DNA of 64,000 bases, taken from contig CAXIPT010000058.1 in assembly GCA_964030475.1 (NCBI GenBank), forward strand, positions 53,084-117,083, read 5' to 3'. This DNA is from Tethya wilhelma. Taxonomy: Eukaryota; Porifera; Demospongiae; Tethyida; Tethyidae. Positions 34,852 to 45,037 of this stretch are shown here, piece by piece. Under the pieces are notes generated by a model. That model worked only from the letters and a program-made list of their open reading frames with translations. It did not search any database and was not told where the DNA came from. Every line of letters starts with the position of its first letter. Positions within the stretch are counted from its first letter, which is position 1. The position numbers and the translations under genes are program-made.

Positions 34852-35884
34852 ACTCCATTCACAATGACGGCGAGAGGCACATCCCCTATCTCTTTGTGTT
34901 TCCCGACTCCACCATCAGCAAGCTCCGGGCATGGGCACAGTTTCAGAGGTCTGATGGGATGCTCCAGGAGGAGCTGCGCTGTGGCTGCTGGGATCTCCCA
35001 CTAGAACCTGTGGTGGGTGGCCAGCCATCATGATTTGTGATCCTTGAGCAGTACATGAATTTAAAGGAACTGTGTCACTATATAAGCGCTGTTTTGTTAC
35101 CAAAAATAAAATGTGTGACGTTTTGTGATGTTTTTTTGTTGACAAACGTGCAATATACGTACGTACACGGAGCTAGTAACTGGAATTGGTACCCAGATCG
35201 CGCTAGAAACAAAACAAAAAACGTCACAAAAGCTCATAGAACGTCATTAAACGTCACACATTTTATTTTTAGTAACAAAACAGCGCTTATATAGTGACAC
35301 AGTTCCTTTAAGCCCTCAGATCGTGAATTTAGTTGAAAATTTGCCCATTTGGTGGTGGTCACCAATTGTCTGATAAAAATTCAGAATAGCTACAGAATGT
35401 GTGTTTCGGTTTTGAATTTGTCATTGTGTAGTTGACTTGTAGCTACTTTTATGTTTTAAGCTTTTAATGGAAGATTATTCTAAACATTGCATGTACACTG
35501 ACTGTTACTCAATATCATGCGTGCTCCAGATCTCTATACTGACAGTATAATGAAAATCTGGTACTCCTTTCTATCTGTACAGGCTGTTGAATTTGGCTGT
35601 GGTCGTGAGATGTCTGACAGTTCCTCAATGTTCATTGTGTATCTCTTGGAGCTACTACAGCTACACCCCAGTAATGAGACCAATGAAGTCGTGAGTGAAC
35701 TGTGGCCCAATGCCAAACGTGCTGCTCAGTGGCATATGTCTGTGAGCAATGAGACAGGGCTCCCCAAGTACCTGACCACCACCTACGATGTGCTACACTT
35801 GAATTCGTACCCCTACGCTGCGTATAGTTCTGCTTTCCACCTTTTAGCCATGAAGGCAGCTGAGAAACTAGCTCGCTGGATAGG
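34852..35884 (+). CDS. GH116 (GBA2-like) glycosidase, two middle catalytic exons on the opposite strand
   Basis: Exon A starts after ttttgtacag at 34851 and reads HNDGERHIPYLFVFPD, then AWAQFQRSDGMLQEELRC (its end, near 34990-35040, is unclear). Exon B (35583-35884) lies between ctgtacag and gtaggt and reads GCGREMSDSSSMFIVYLLE, LWPNAKRAAQWHM and GLPKYLTTTYDVLHLNSY, then SAFHLLAMKAAEKLA. This is the GH116 catalytic barrel; in the family the Asp of the 'TYD' string is the acid/base. GBA2-type enzymes cleave beta-glucosides such as glucosylceramide. Order and content fit between the minus-strand exons at 37135 and 32835 only if this block is flipped. Confidence 0.8.
35061..35311. mobile_element. 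251-bp foldback MITE with TTAA ends (piggyBac-like)
   Basis: Both ends read TTAAAGGAACTGTGTCACTA and continue TATAAGCGCTGTTTTGTTAC as inverted arms of about 40 bp or more. TTAA at both outer edges is the hallmark target of piggyBac elements. It sits in the intron between the two plus-strand GH116 exons. Confidence 0.8.
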
Positions 35885-36700
35885 TAGGTGCATGTGTATG
35901 AATTGCAGTTCATTAAGCTGTAGATGTGGATCTATATCTGTAATGAATACCATGCAATCTTTGGTTATTGTCACACATAAACCAGGATGAGCTGTTAATA
36001 CATAAGGTGTTTGAGTGTGCATTTTGATTTGCATGTTGTTGCCTGGCAACAAAAGCTTATATACAATAGCCCTTCAAATAAAGTTACTGTTCTGTTTACG
36101 TTTCATGGTAAAACGACATGCAAACATGCAAAATAAAATGCCAAAACTGCAGTTTGAAATTATTTATAGCCGTTTCCGTTTTCAACTGGATTACGTAACG
36201 TTGAACGTAAAGTAAGCGTTCTGAACAAGAAGGATTTAGCGCTAGCCATTCTGAGGTCTTTTTTTTGGCTCGAAGGCAAGACTAAGCGCTACCAATAGAG
36301 CGCTTGGACAGTATTTTATTGTAGAGCAACAGCAAAGTAAAAAGAGTTGGCTGAAAATGAAAGTTTTTAGCAGCATGGTCGATACAAACGGTAAGAAAAA
36401 ACCACAAGCATTGTGATTGACAGCCTTACTAGGCTAAGTTGACTGCAAAAACTCTCTGTGTAGTACTAACAGCACACAGGTTCTTGCTTTGTTTCAAAGC
36501 TTTAGAGCCTCGTGGCTGCTTTCAGTCCAATCATAGTGACCAAGTTTGACATGCGATTTGCAACGTTTTGCTGCTACGTTGAAACTGCGTTTTTCATTTC
36601 CTTTTGTCATAATGAGATTTGACACGTGGATGTAACATTTTTACGGAAACGTTTGCACTGGTGTTTTACGGAACGGGACGGGAACTTTATTTTGAGGGGT
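35885..36700. other. No supported gene
   Basis: Intron or unique sequence to the right of GH116 exon B; the next exon was not recognised. Confidence 0.35.
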
Positions 36701-36801
36701 GCTGTACATCCATGTGCAGAAAGAGTGGTGGCAATTGAGGGTTATTGGCGGACTAGAAACAGCATTCAAAAATACTTATAGTTACAGGACTGTGGGAAGT
36801 T
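36701..36801. repeat. Right copy of the 101-bp perfect inverted repeat, ending at an N
   Basis: Exact reverse complement of 33741-33841; its last base directly precedes the single N at 36802. Confidence 0.95.
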
Positions 36802-37134
36802 NAGTACACCTGTCTTGAGAATGCCAGTAGAAGAAAACAGAAAAATAACTTTCTTATTATCCAATCAATTTCCAAGCACCATTGGAAAGTGCTCATTCTC
36901 CCTATTCTTTAGATTGCTTTTCTCCTTCCACTCAAAAGTTAGCTATTTTGTCCCATAAGAAAACTAAAGTATTACATGAAACTCTTTGTTTCCCTTTCAG
37001 TCGCATTTTCAAACCAGATCAACTTTAGTATAACTATACAAGCTGAAATATAATAATGTATATTATGAGGTGCCAAAATTTAAGTACCAAACTTGATGCA
37101 TTGATGACTGAGATTGGCAACACTGCCTGCTTAC

Positions 37135-39931
37135 ATTGTCATCATCAGAGAAGACACAAAGAGACACATTTCCATTTGTGTTGTACCCAGGAGTGTCCCT
37201 ATTGATGGTGAGACAGTTCTTATGTGTACTCCATTTACTCTGTAAGGAGAGGGTGTACAACTGACAAAGTTCTAACAATGCATTGTGACTTGTGGTGGTG
37301 AATAAAGAGAATACAGACGCATTACATACATCATAAATTTCACGCTGCTCACGTGAGCGTGCATTATTAGACTTGTATTGCGTGAGCGTGCATTAGCAGA
37401 TTGCATGCTTAGTCAGCAGTTCTTGTCAAGCTGTATATACATGTGGTTGGAGAATAGACCTTTTCGTTACAAGCAAAAGAATGCATTGCGTCATTGATTA
37501 AACATACAGGCTACATCCGGAGTTGATTTACGCCCCACCCACCAAAGTTTTCCCATTGTCCCAATGCAAAAATTGTAATATTCACGTGTGCATATGCTAG
37601 TAGGTATACCGAATATTCTAAAACAGCGAAGATCATGTAAAACTGCAGTCTTTTGGCTACCTCATGGAAGTTGTTCTGTGCGATTTGAGTTATCTACCAC
37701 AGAGTTACAAGGGCTTGAAGTTGAAGACTATAAATTATACTAGTGGCATGCAAGCATGGAGTGGGGCAAGCACAAGCAAGCTTATGCGCATGGAATCTTG
37801 CATGTAGGAATTAGCCTCGTTGCAGCTAGGCTCCACCTTTGACTCTACATGCACTAAGTGTAAGGTCAAAGGGGAGCCTAGTATATATGTAGGCTATCTG
37901 GAAATGAGGCTAGAGCATACTGTTTGTTATAGCACTGGTGAAAGAGTATGAAATACACAATTCATGTAAGAGACACTTGGCTAAATTGCCGGGTTCCAGG
38001 CTGCTAGGTTATTCTCATTACTGCTTAAGAGGGATATCCTCCCTTGCCAGTTAGCAGTTACTCTCATGGCTACTCATGCAGGAGTCTCATAGATTATAAA
38101 TCTACGGTTGTATCATGTTCAGAGTTATCAGCAGTTCTGACTCTTGAGCTCAGGGTTTTCTAGTTTAGAGCCTCTCACAGCTGTTCTAGCTTCTGCTCTC
38201 ATTATTCAGTAGTATTGGCATCCATCCATACACCCAACATTCCTGGAGTAGTTAATTTAGCTAAAACTATTCTGCTTGCCGCCGGGTTTTAAGCACTGCA
38301 TGCATTCATGTACAAGTATAAAGTATGAATTTAGCAGACGAACATAGTGATAGTCATACAATGAGCTTACCTTCGTGTAAATTGTTGCCACCTGGAGTGA
38401 AACGTGCCCTAGCTTTTTGCTGTGCAAATCCTACATAAACACTTCTCAGTGCCCGGACGATCTGCCCAGTGTGAAGCCAGTATTTTCAGGGCTTTGCAAT
38501 TTTTCTTTGACACGTGGCATGGCATGCGGTTAATTTGGAACAATTAGAATATAGTTCGTATTTATGGAAAGCGGTCGGTCGGACGATTACATCACTATAT
38601 ATATATATATATATATATACAGACATACAAATCCCTCATTCGACACGTTTATGTGAGGCTCGCTCATGCTCACCCCAACAAGTAAAATCAATGCAATAGT
38701 ACGTGTTTAGGCAGTGTAAGCTAGAAACAAGTGTTTTTACTGCTGTAATCGAGTTTGTGATGCAATAGAGCACCAAACCCAGCTTTTGACTGTCAAGTTT
38801 AGTAGCCTAACTGCTTGACAAATAGCATATACTCAGTAAACAGTTATTTTATACATTATTTGCCTGATAAAAGTTTTCAACTTCAAGTGCTTGTAACTCT
38901 GTGGTAGATAACTCAAATCACACGGAACAACTTCATGAGGTAGCCAAAAGACTAGTTATATATGAGCTTCACTGTTTTAGAATATTCGGTATGTACTAGC
39001 ATATGCACGCGTGAATATTACAAATTTTGTATTGGGGCAATGGGAAAATTTGGTGAGTGGGGCGTAAATCAACTCCGGATGTAGCTAGTGAAATTCCTCA
39101 TAACATATAACGAAAAGATCTACTAGGCAGCTCTCACAATACATCATAAATTTATGTACTCAACAGAGACAGTACGTATCACACACAATGTGGTAGCCAC
39201 CTTGACTCCNCTGAGTTCTGATCGCCATAAACATGTCCTCAATTACCCCAAACTTCGCAGCACCAGCCGGGTGTTGGTTGAAGATGGTCCAATCATGAAA
39301 CTTCCCATCAGCACGCAGCTCAAACACTCCAGCAGCAATACCTGTAAAGTGTAACTCAACAAGAGTTCCTCAACCAATAGTGCCAGACTCACCTCCGAGA
39401 GGGACAGCACTTCTGACTCCTAGTGCTGGGTGTGAGAGAATCCCACCTTCAGCTATTCTATACTTGTAAAAGCAGGTGCCCACCTCTGACCAGCCCACAT
39501 ATGGACCACTCACATTGTGTGCCTCCAAATAGTGACAGGAGTGAGAGGAAAACGCAAACCTATCGGTTTCTCGTACTATGCCAAAGTTTTCAAACACTAC
39601 TCCACTCAGTTGTTTAGACAAGGATAGGTTGGGTGTGGGCTCCCAAAAGAAGGCATTTCCTTGTTTAATATTCTGGGTGGTGTCGCTCTTCTGGTGACCA
39701 TATGTAAGGGCATCTTTATCACAAAGCCAAAAGAAGGATGGCAAGGCATAGTGTACGGCATAGAAACCAAAAAGGATAACTGCAAACGCTAAAATGAAAA
39801 GATTAACCCTCCTGTATGGGTGAATGATGAGTGTCACGGTTATAAATAACATATTTTGTAAATGCCCTGGCAACGCCCTGCACTCACCTTAAACTGACCG
39901 ATTTATTATCTTTAGATGCCTTCGCATCCAT
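37135..39931 (-). CDS. GH116 (GBA2-like) glycosidase, N-terminal exons with membrane anchor
   Basis: Exon 1 (39888-39931) starts at the ATG at 39931, [15 protein letters not shown], before gtgagt. Exon 2 (39393-39811) adds a hydrophobic helix ([18 protein letters not shown]) near residues 18-35, then a lumenal-type segment with [16 protein letters not shown] and [14 protein letters not shown]. Exon 3 (39160-39341) continues [18 protein letters not shown] and [12 protein letters not shown], the conserved 'PLGGIAAG...F..W' motif of the GH116 N-terminal beta-sandwich. Exon 4 (37135-37239) reads [20 protein letters not shown] single-pass type II topology is inferred. An N at 39210 lies inside exon 3. 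Intron 3 is filled by a 1.66-kb inverted-arm element. Later exons continue at 34852-35884 (flipped) and 32570. Confidence 0.72.
37457..39119. mobile_element. Element with long inverted arms (about 250-280 bp each)
   Basis: The left arm (about 37457-37733) and the reverse complement of the right arm (about 38872-39119) share CATCCGGAGTTGATTTACGC, GGTATACCGAATATTCTAAA-like and GAGTTATCTACCACAGAGTT blocks with scattered differences; outer ends are AGACCTTTTCGTTA-like and TAACGAAAAGATCT. The 1.1-kb centre has no protein frame I can support, and carries a (TA)n tract at 38597-38620. It lies wholly inside GH116 intron 3. Confidence 0.75.
37813..37911. repeat. Short foldback of the AGCCTCGTT family
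   Basis: Same design as 6039-6130: AGCCTCGTT, AGGCTCCACCTTTGAC and complementary right arm GTCAAAGGGGAGCCT, ending ATGAGGCT. It lies in the centre of the 37457-39119 element. Confidence 0.75.
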
Positions 39932-40261
39932 TCTTCTTGCCTTCAAAATCGTCACTGATATAAAATTTAAGTATAAACAAACACGAGACTCCTAAACTTT
40001 TAATATACAGTCAGATCGATCGCCAGTGACATCATTTATGTGCATGACCGGAAGTGTCGAAATGTAAAAATGGCCGCTCGTTTGTAGTAGTTGCACAGTT
40101 TAGAAAACGACCTAACTGTAATTTACTGCAAGCACAGAAAGAGACTAGAGGGACTGATACCGACTTTAACGGAAAGAAATATAAATTCTAAATCTGACAG
40201 CACCACCAACAAAAGCCTGTATGCAAAGGAAGCCCTGAAAACCCGTGAAAAGTTGATAACA

Positions 40262-41098
40262 AAATGGCGCCATGTTGAACTTTGACCTTTTTTCTCTATT
40301 TATACGCAATTGTAATATTGATGCCATGTGGAACTTGTCTTGAAAAACAATAAACAACTATAGTCAATGCATTGAAACTTACATCAGCAAGGGTTTACAC
40401 TTGTTTCTGGGTTAATTTGGTACTGAATTGTTCACTGCTTCTTGAATAGCTATATTGTCTAGGTAGTTCCTCTCACAATACTTAATGATACATTCTGTCC
40501 TAGATCCTATCCTCTCGTTCTCTGTGTTCAGTTCTTCAGTAGGGAAGTCAATACCTAGCAAGACACACATGTAATTGACACAAATCACGTTGCCTGCTTG
40601 GAGGTTTAGATTTTCAGCTGTCTAAAAGACATGACTCAAGGTGGGCTGTCACAAGTTGCCAGGCCAGGCAAGTTCTCTGCTCAGCCTGGAGACTCTATTC
40701 CACTGATATTATAAACAATTATTCGAAAAAAATAGAACAAACAAGTACAAAAAACATTAGAAATGTAAATCAAACATAGGAATGGCCAAATCGTAAAAAA
40801 AGCGAGCAAACAAGATAGGAATGGTTGTCAGATTGAGCGAGTTCATTCCTGTGTCTACAATGTCATTGAGCTCAGTAGGGCCTGGGAACGAGGCCTATGA
40901 ACGTAGGTGACACAGTGAAATGAACTCCTCGCTCAATCTGACAACCATTCCTATCTTGTTTGCTCGCTTTTTTACGATTTGGCCATTCCTATGTTTGATT
41001 TACATTTCTAATGTTTTTTGTACTTGTGTTGTTTACAATATTACAATTTCTTATAAATAGAGATAAACAGCTAAAAGGTCAAAGTTCAACATGGCAAC
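40262..41098. repeat. Pair of about 60-bp inverted segments around a hairpin element
   Basis: GCCATGTTGAACTTTGACCT at 40269 onward, continuing TATTTATA...AATTGTAATATTG, recurs as its complement at 41033-41098. The segments flank 0.7 kb that includes the foldback hairpin at 40741-41027. A 64-codon open frame at 40091-40285 (no ATG) abuts the left segment; I do not treat it as a gene. Confidence 0.55.
40741..41027. mobile_element. Foldback hairpin, second subtype
   Basis: Outer arms are shared with the hairpins at 10600 and 59171 (ACAAGTACAAAAAACATT, GGAATGGCCAAATCGTAAAA), but the inner arms (GGTTGTCAGATTGAGCGAG) and loop are those of the copy at 57985. The loop contains GGGCCTGGGAACGAGGCCT, the AGCCTCGTTCCCAGG foldback signature. 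Confidence 0.85.
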
Positions 41099-41309
41099 GT
41101 TCCTGTCCTCTGGTGTAACAGTATAAATTTAAAATTTGGTTGTGTAGCTGGTCAGTGCCAGCTCAGCTAGCTAGCCCTGGTTGCTAGGCACGAAACTGAA
41201 GTTTAACCAAGAATATTTAACTACTTCAATCTCAAGATTTTCTACTGTTTTAGGTTGGCTAGCGTGCGGCCCCGCCGGGGCCCTACTTGAAGGTGTGTAC
41301 TAGGTTTTG

Positions 41310-42386
41310 ATGAAGTTGAATGTTGGAATTGTACAGCTGGCTAGCGCTGTAGCGCTAACTTTTATTTGTCTCATTGTGTTGAGATGGGGCAGAAACAGTT
41401 CAACAACAATGGCACCGTCACCGGTAATGAAAATATATCAGAAAACACCAACAAAACTAACGACTCTCCAAAATTCTTCAGATGTCACTAGTGGATGTGA
41501 ATTTGACGACTATATTGCCTTCACAAAGACTTACCTGTACCTTGTTCAGACTGAAAGCTGCATTGTGGAGCCACTCCTAAGCCCTGAAGTGCTTGGGAAC
41601 ACCGAAGAATGTAACTGTGATGTTCTTGTAGTGAGCTTTAAAGCAAACTGCAATAAAAAGTTCTCGCCACACATACAACATATCTTTGCTAAGGGCTCAA
41701 CGTGGACAACTGGACGGCAGATTCAATATGAACATTCCATCGAATCCGGGAAGAAATACATGTACTACATCTTTATCGATGATGACTCATCACTCAACGT
41801 CTATCGAGGTAATACAACAAGAAATGGATGGCGAACATTTGAAAAGTTTTTGTATGATTATCGCCCACCAGTAGGCATCAGTGATACATATAGTTGGAAT
41901 TATGTGAAGAGAATACAGAAGTATCGAAAAGACAAAGGCTGCGACAAGCACAAAGATTTGGAAATAAGTGTTCCTGGAATGTATTGGGATGCCATGTTTA
42001 ACTCTTTCCACCACAAAGCCGCAAAGAGTGTTTTAGAGCCAATTTTCCCGTTTTGGGCTAAGTTTGACCACGAGAGTTGGTGGTATTCCAACTGGTATGT
42101 TTGTGTCATGAGTGATGTAGTGTACCATTACAACAATGTGTACAGTTCTGAGGTTATCGCAGGTAATGCAAAGCATAGGGGCTATCCCAGACACAGTTGG
42201 AATAGAACAATTGTTACACAAATTTTTGATGACATTGAAACATTAATTCCAACAGAGCACAAGGAGAAGGCCCTTCCTGTTTTGAATCACTGGAGGACAT
42301 GTGATCTTGATATGAAACGGAGGAACGAGTACAACTATTGTGTTGACCCCCCAACCTCATGTATAGCACATTATGCATATGCATAG
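41310..42386 (+). CDS. Single-exon type II membrane protein, glycosyltransferase-like (copy 1)
   Basis: An intact 358-residue frame starts at the ATG at 41310 (the TTG three bases upstream is not needed). Residues about 8-28 form a signal anchor (LASAVALTFICLIVLRWG), followed by a Thr/Ser-rich stem and a cysteine-rich globular part. YYIFIDDDSSL near residue 158 resembles the metal-binding DXD motif of Golgi glycosyltransferases; PVGISDTYSWN, PGMYWDAMFNSFHH, FWAKFDHESWWYSNWY and the C-terminal HYAYA follow. Potential N-glycosylation sites include NTT in RGNTTRNGW. Function is inferred: a Golgi lumenal transferase of unknown substrate. A near-identical copy lies inverted at 45038-46129. Confidence 0.75.
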   Translation: MKLNVGIVQLASAVALTFICLIVLRWGRNSSTTMAPSPVMKIYQKTPTKLTTLQNSSDVTSGCEFDDYIAFTKTYLYLVQTESCIVEPLLSPEVLGNTEECNCDVLVVSFKANCNKKFSPHIQHIFAKGSTWTTGRQIQYEHSIESGKKYMYYIFIDDDSSLNVYRGNTTRNGWRTFEKFLYDYRPPVGISDTYSWNYVKRIQKYRKDKGCDKHKDLEISVPGMYWDAMFNSFHHKAAKSVLEPIFPFWAKFDHESWWYSNWYVCVMSDVVYHYNNVYSSEVIAGNAKHRGYPRHSWNRTIVTQIFDDIETLIPTEHKEKALPVLNHWRTCDLDMKRRNEYNYCVDPPTSCIAHYAYA

Positions 42387-44012
42387 TTACTGTGGTGGTA
42401 ATTGTACAGCAAACCTATCTTTTCCTTTTATACCTGAAGTTATTACAATAGTATAATATTATAATCTGATTACTAATAAAAGCATGACAGCAGCAAGCTC
42501 TCCAGCTCTGAAAAGAAATTTAAGCATAATATTGTTTCAAAGTTTGTGGATTAAATCAGGGGTCAAGGACTATAGGCTGCTCTGGTTCTTTACTGCATGT
42601 ATTGTGAGTCATTCAAAAAAAATTGTACAGCTTTTGTTTTGACACGATGTCAACTAAAATTTAATAGTAAGAGTACAAACTTTTCAGGTGCAGTTTATTT
42701 CAAGATGGTGACCAAATGATCATGGCATGACGTCATGACATTGTTACAAGCATTATTACACTAGTGTGGTCTAGTAGATAATCATAATATTAATAGCTAG
42801 TACATTCTCATCTTTTACATCATATATCTTGAGTTTTAAATATGTCAGTATAGCATCACTATCTGAAGTGGTATACAATTGCACAATTAAAGGAAGTTAG
42901 ACTCTTTACTTATGATGAAAACAATCTGGTAAAGGTCAGGTCGTCAAATTGATACTGTGATGAATATGCAGTAGCCAACATGTTAACAAGTATTATTGTT
43001 TATCTGGTGGTAAACGTGCAGTTACAAACAAGCTCATTAATTTTACAGACTGTTGTGTGTATTGTGTTTATTGTGTTTGTTGTTTTCAATCTGGTGTTGA
43101 CATAGTCTGGGCACCAGACTAGTGTTGACAAGTGTTTATGTGACTACACCTTTAATTCTTGTAAATAGCGTTGATTGTCTTGTGTGTCCACCTTAATTTC
43201 TGTTACTATGTGTTGATAGGGAGCTGACTATTTAAGTAGCTGTGTTTTGTGTTAAGGGTTAGTCAGGTCAGTCAAGAGAGAATTTAGTCTGATGTACTCT
43301 GATGCTCTACAACTAATAATAATACTTTAACTGTGAGTGTGACAGTGTGCGCTGGGCAGCGAACCTGGATCAGTCACATGCAACACTAGTGGGTCGTGTT
43401 ACAATACAGTAAATTTGACTATACGTTAATAATTGCCCCAATGATCGAAGGGAAGAGACACATGCCTGCATATCTGATTAAGTTAAGCAGTGATGCAATG
43501 GGTGTGATAATTTAAGTCCCTTGAATGTGCGCTCTTATGGATCAGCAAATATGTCTTAATTGTACATGCGCATGCAGACGAACCTTTTGATTAACTATAA
43601 TAGACTGCATAAATATAATATTATAATACTAATAGTATTTTTGGTGGGATTGGTGTAACAGCAGTACGTGTGTGTGATACTACTACAAAGTTAAGTGAGA
43701 TAACATCCGGAAAGTATAGATTTGGTATATAGGTTAGCTTTAATAGCGTGATGATGATTATTAATTATCGTTACTATTATAAATTGACTACAGTATAGTC
43801 CCTCGATAGTCCCTGAGCTAGCAATTTCATCTTGTTGCAGTATGTAGAATGTTCCCTGCACCAATACATCAGGAATGCTTGCTAGCCATTGATAAAGCTC
43901 AGTACATAATAATGACTCATTAAGATTCAGTATATCTATGGTATAATCTTGACATAATTTATATAACGTCATTTATAAAATGTAGTCTCTTAGTGTATGA
44001 TGTGCATTACAG
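42387..44012. other. No supported gene between the inverted gene pair (left part)
   Basis: Unique AT-rich sequence. Short direct similarity exists between about 42806-42845 and 44930-44970 (CTTTTACATC/TGTATATCTTGAGTT). An open minus-strand stretch at 43691-43972 has no recognisable domain. Confidence 0.4.
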
Positions 44013-44210
44013 GGGGAGTGATTTTCGTAGAGCATTTGATATGATTGGTGGATTGCGTGCTCTGTGTGATGTACCAGTTATGGTTTTGACAGCTACAGCC
44101 AGTTTGGAAACTGCATGAGACCAGAATTGTAGCCTCACTCAGCATGACCGAGCCAGTAGTTATATCTATTTTACTGGCTAGTGGAATAAAATCACTTGAT
44201 GTAAGGAGTA
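44013..44210 (+). pseudogene. RecQ helicase remnant, motif III region
   Basis: After a pyrimidine-poor acceptor (attacag), the frame reads SDFRRAFDMIGGLRALCD then VPVMVLTATASLET, which is the RecQ 'DFR..F..I..LR...VP..ALTATA' block. A frameshift after TASLE leads to RIVASLSMTEPVVISILL. It is a short, diverged relative of the RecQ pseudogene at 9769-12800, on the other strand. Confidence 0.65.
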
Positions 44211-45037
44211 ATGAATGCATGTTTAATGGTAACATAATAATCAAGCATCTACTCATTTTGAATATATCCTTGCAAGCTGAGTCAGCAACTGTGTGGCTAC
44301 TAGATTGTGGCATAGATTATCTATGATTGTGGGTGCATGTAACCCAAAAGTTTTGTCAGCTTTCTCAAAGGCTTCCTTCCAGCAGGAAAGCAGTACTGCA
44401 ATTGAAAAATCTTCCACATGTTAATGTGAATTGACCCCACCTGAGCGTAGAGCTTCTTTAAATACCCTGTACATGAGTGTATTCACACAAGTAAATTACA
44501 AAATTTTAGTTCAATGTCCACGTAACTTACAAATTGTAATCCTCATTGAGCTGGTATATCGGGTTTTCATGGCCATGCAGGTTTTCCAGTAGTATTCACT
44601 GTGCGATTTTGAATAGCAACTTGATATGTACAAGGTATGTTTAGGGTAATTTGCTGCCAAATTGGCAATCTGGTAAACATCCTCACAAGCATAATTTTTT
44701 ACATCCTGTAGCTAAGAAAAAGGGGATCCACCACTTTAAAAGGCATGATGTACAAACAGATGATGGAAATTTTGAACAGGGTTAAATGTTGCCGCATCAA
44801 GTATCAGAAATAATCAATCGGAACTAATAATAAAATGTTATTTTTGTCGCATACGGCATTGATAAATGTACACTATATGCGGTGCCTTTGAAGTGAGTAC
44901 TAACTATGGTAGAAGTAGTATATATAGCATGCTCTCTATAACCTTTTACATTGTATATCTTGAGTTCTTACATAACCAAGATAAAAAAATTAAATGACAT
45001 TATAATTACAATACAGTTATGCACTGTGCAATTACTA
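44211..45037. other. No supported gene between the inverted gene pair (right part)
   Basis: Unique sequence downstream of both genes, probably containing the 3' ends; no clear polyadenylation signals were assigned. Confidence 0.4.

Noticed and set aside
40091..40285. 64-codon lysine-rich frame divergent from GH116
   Set aside because: It has no ATG, a stop lies directly before it and it runs into an inverted repeat; not enough to call a gene.
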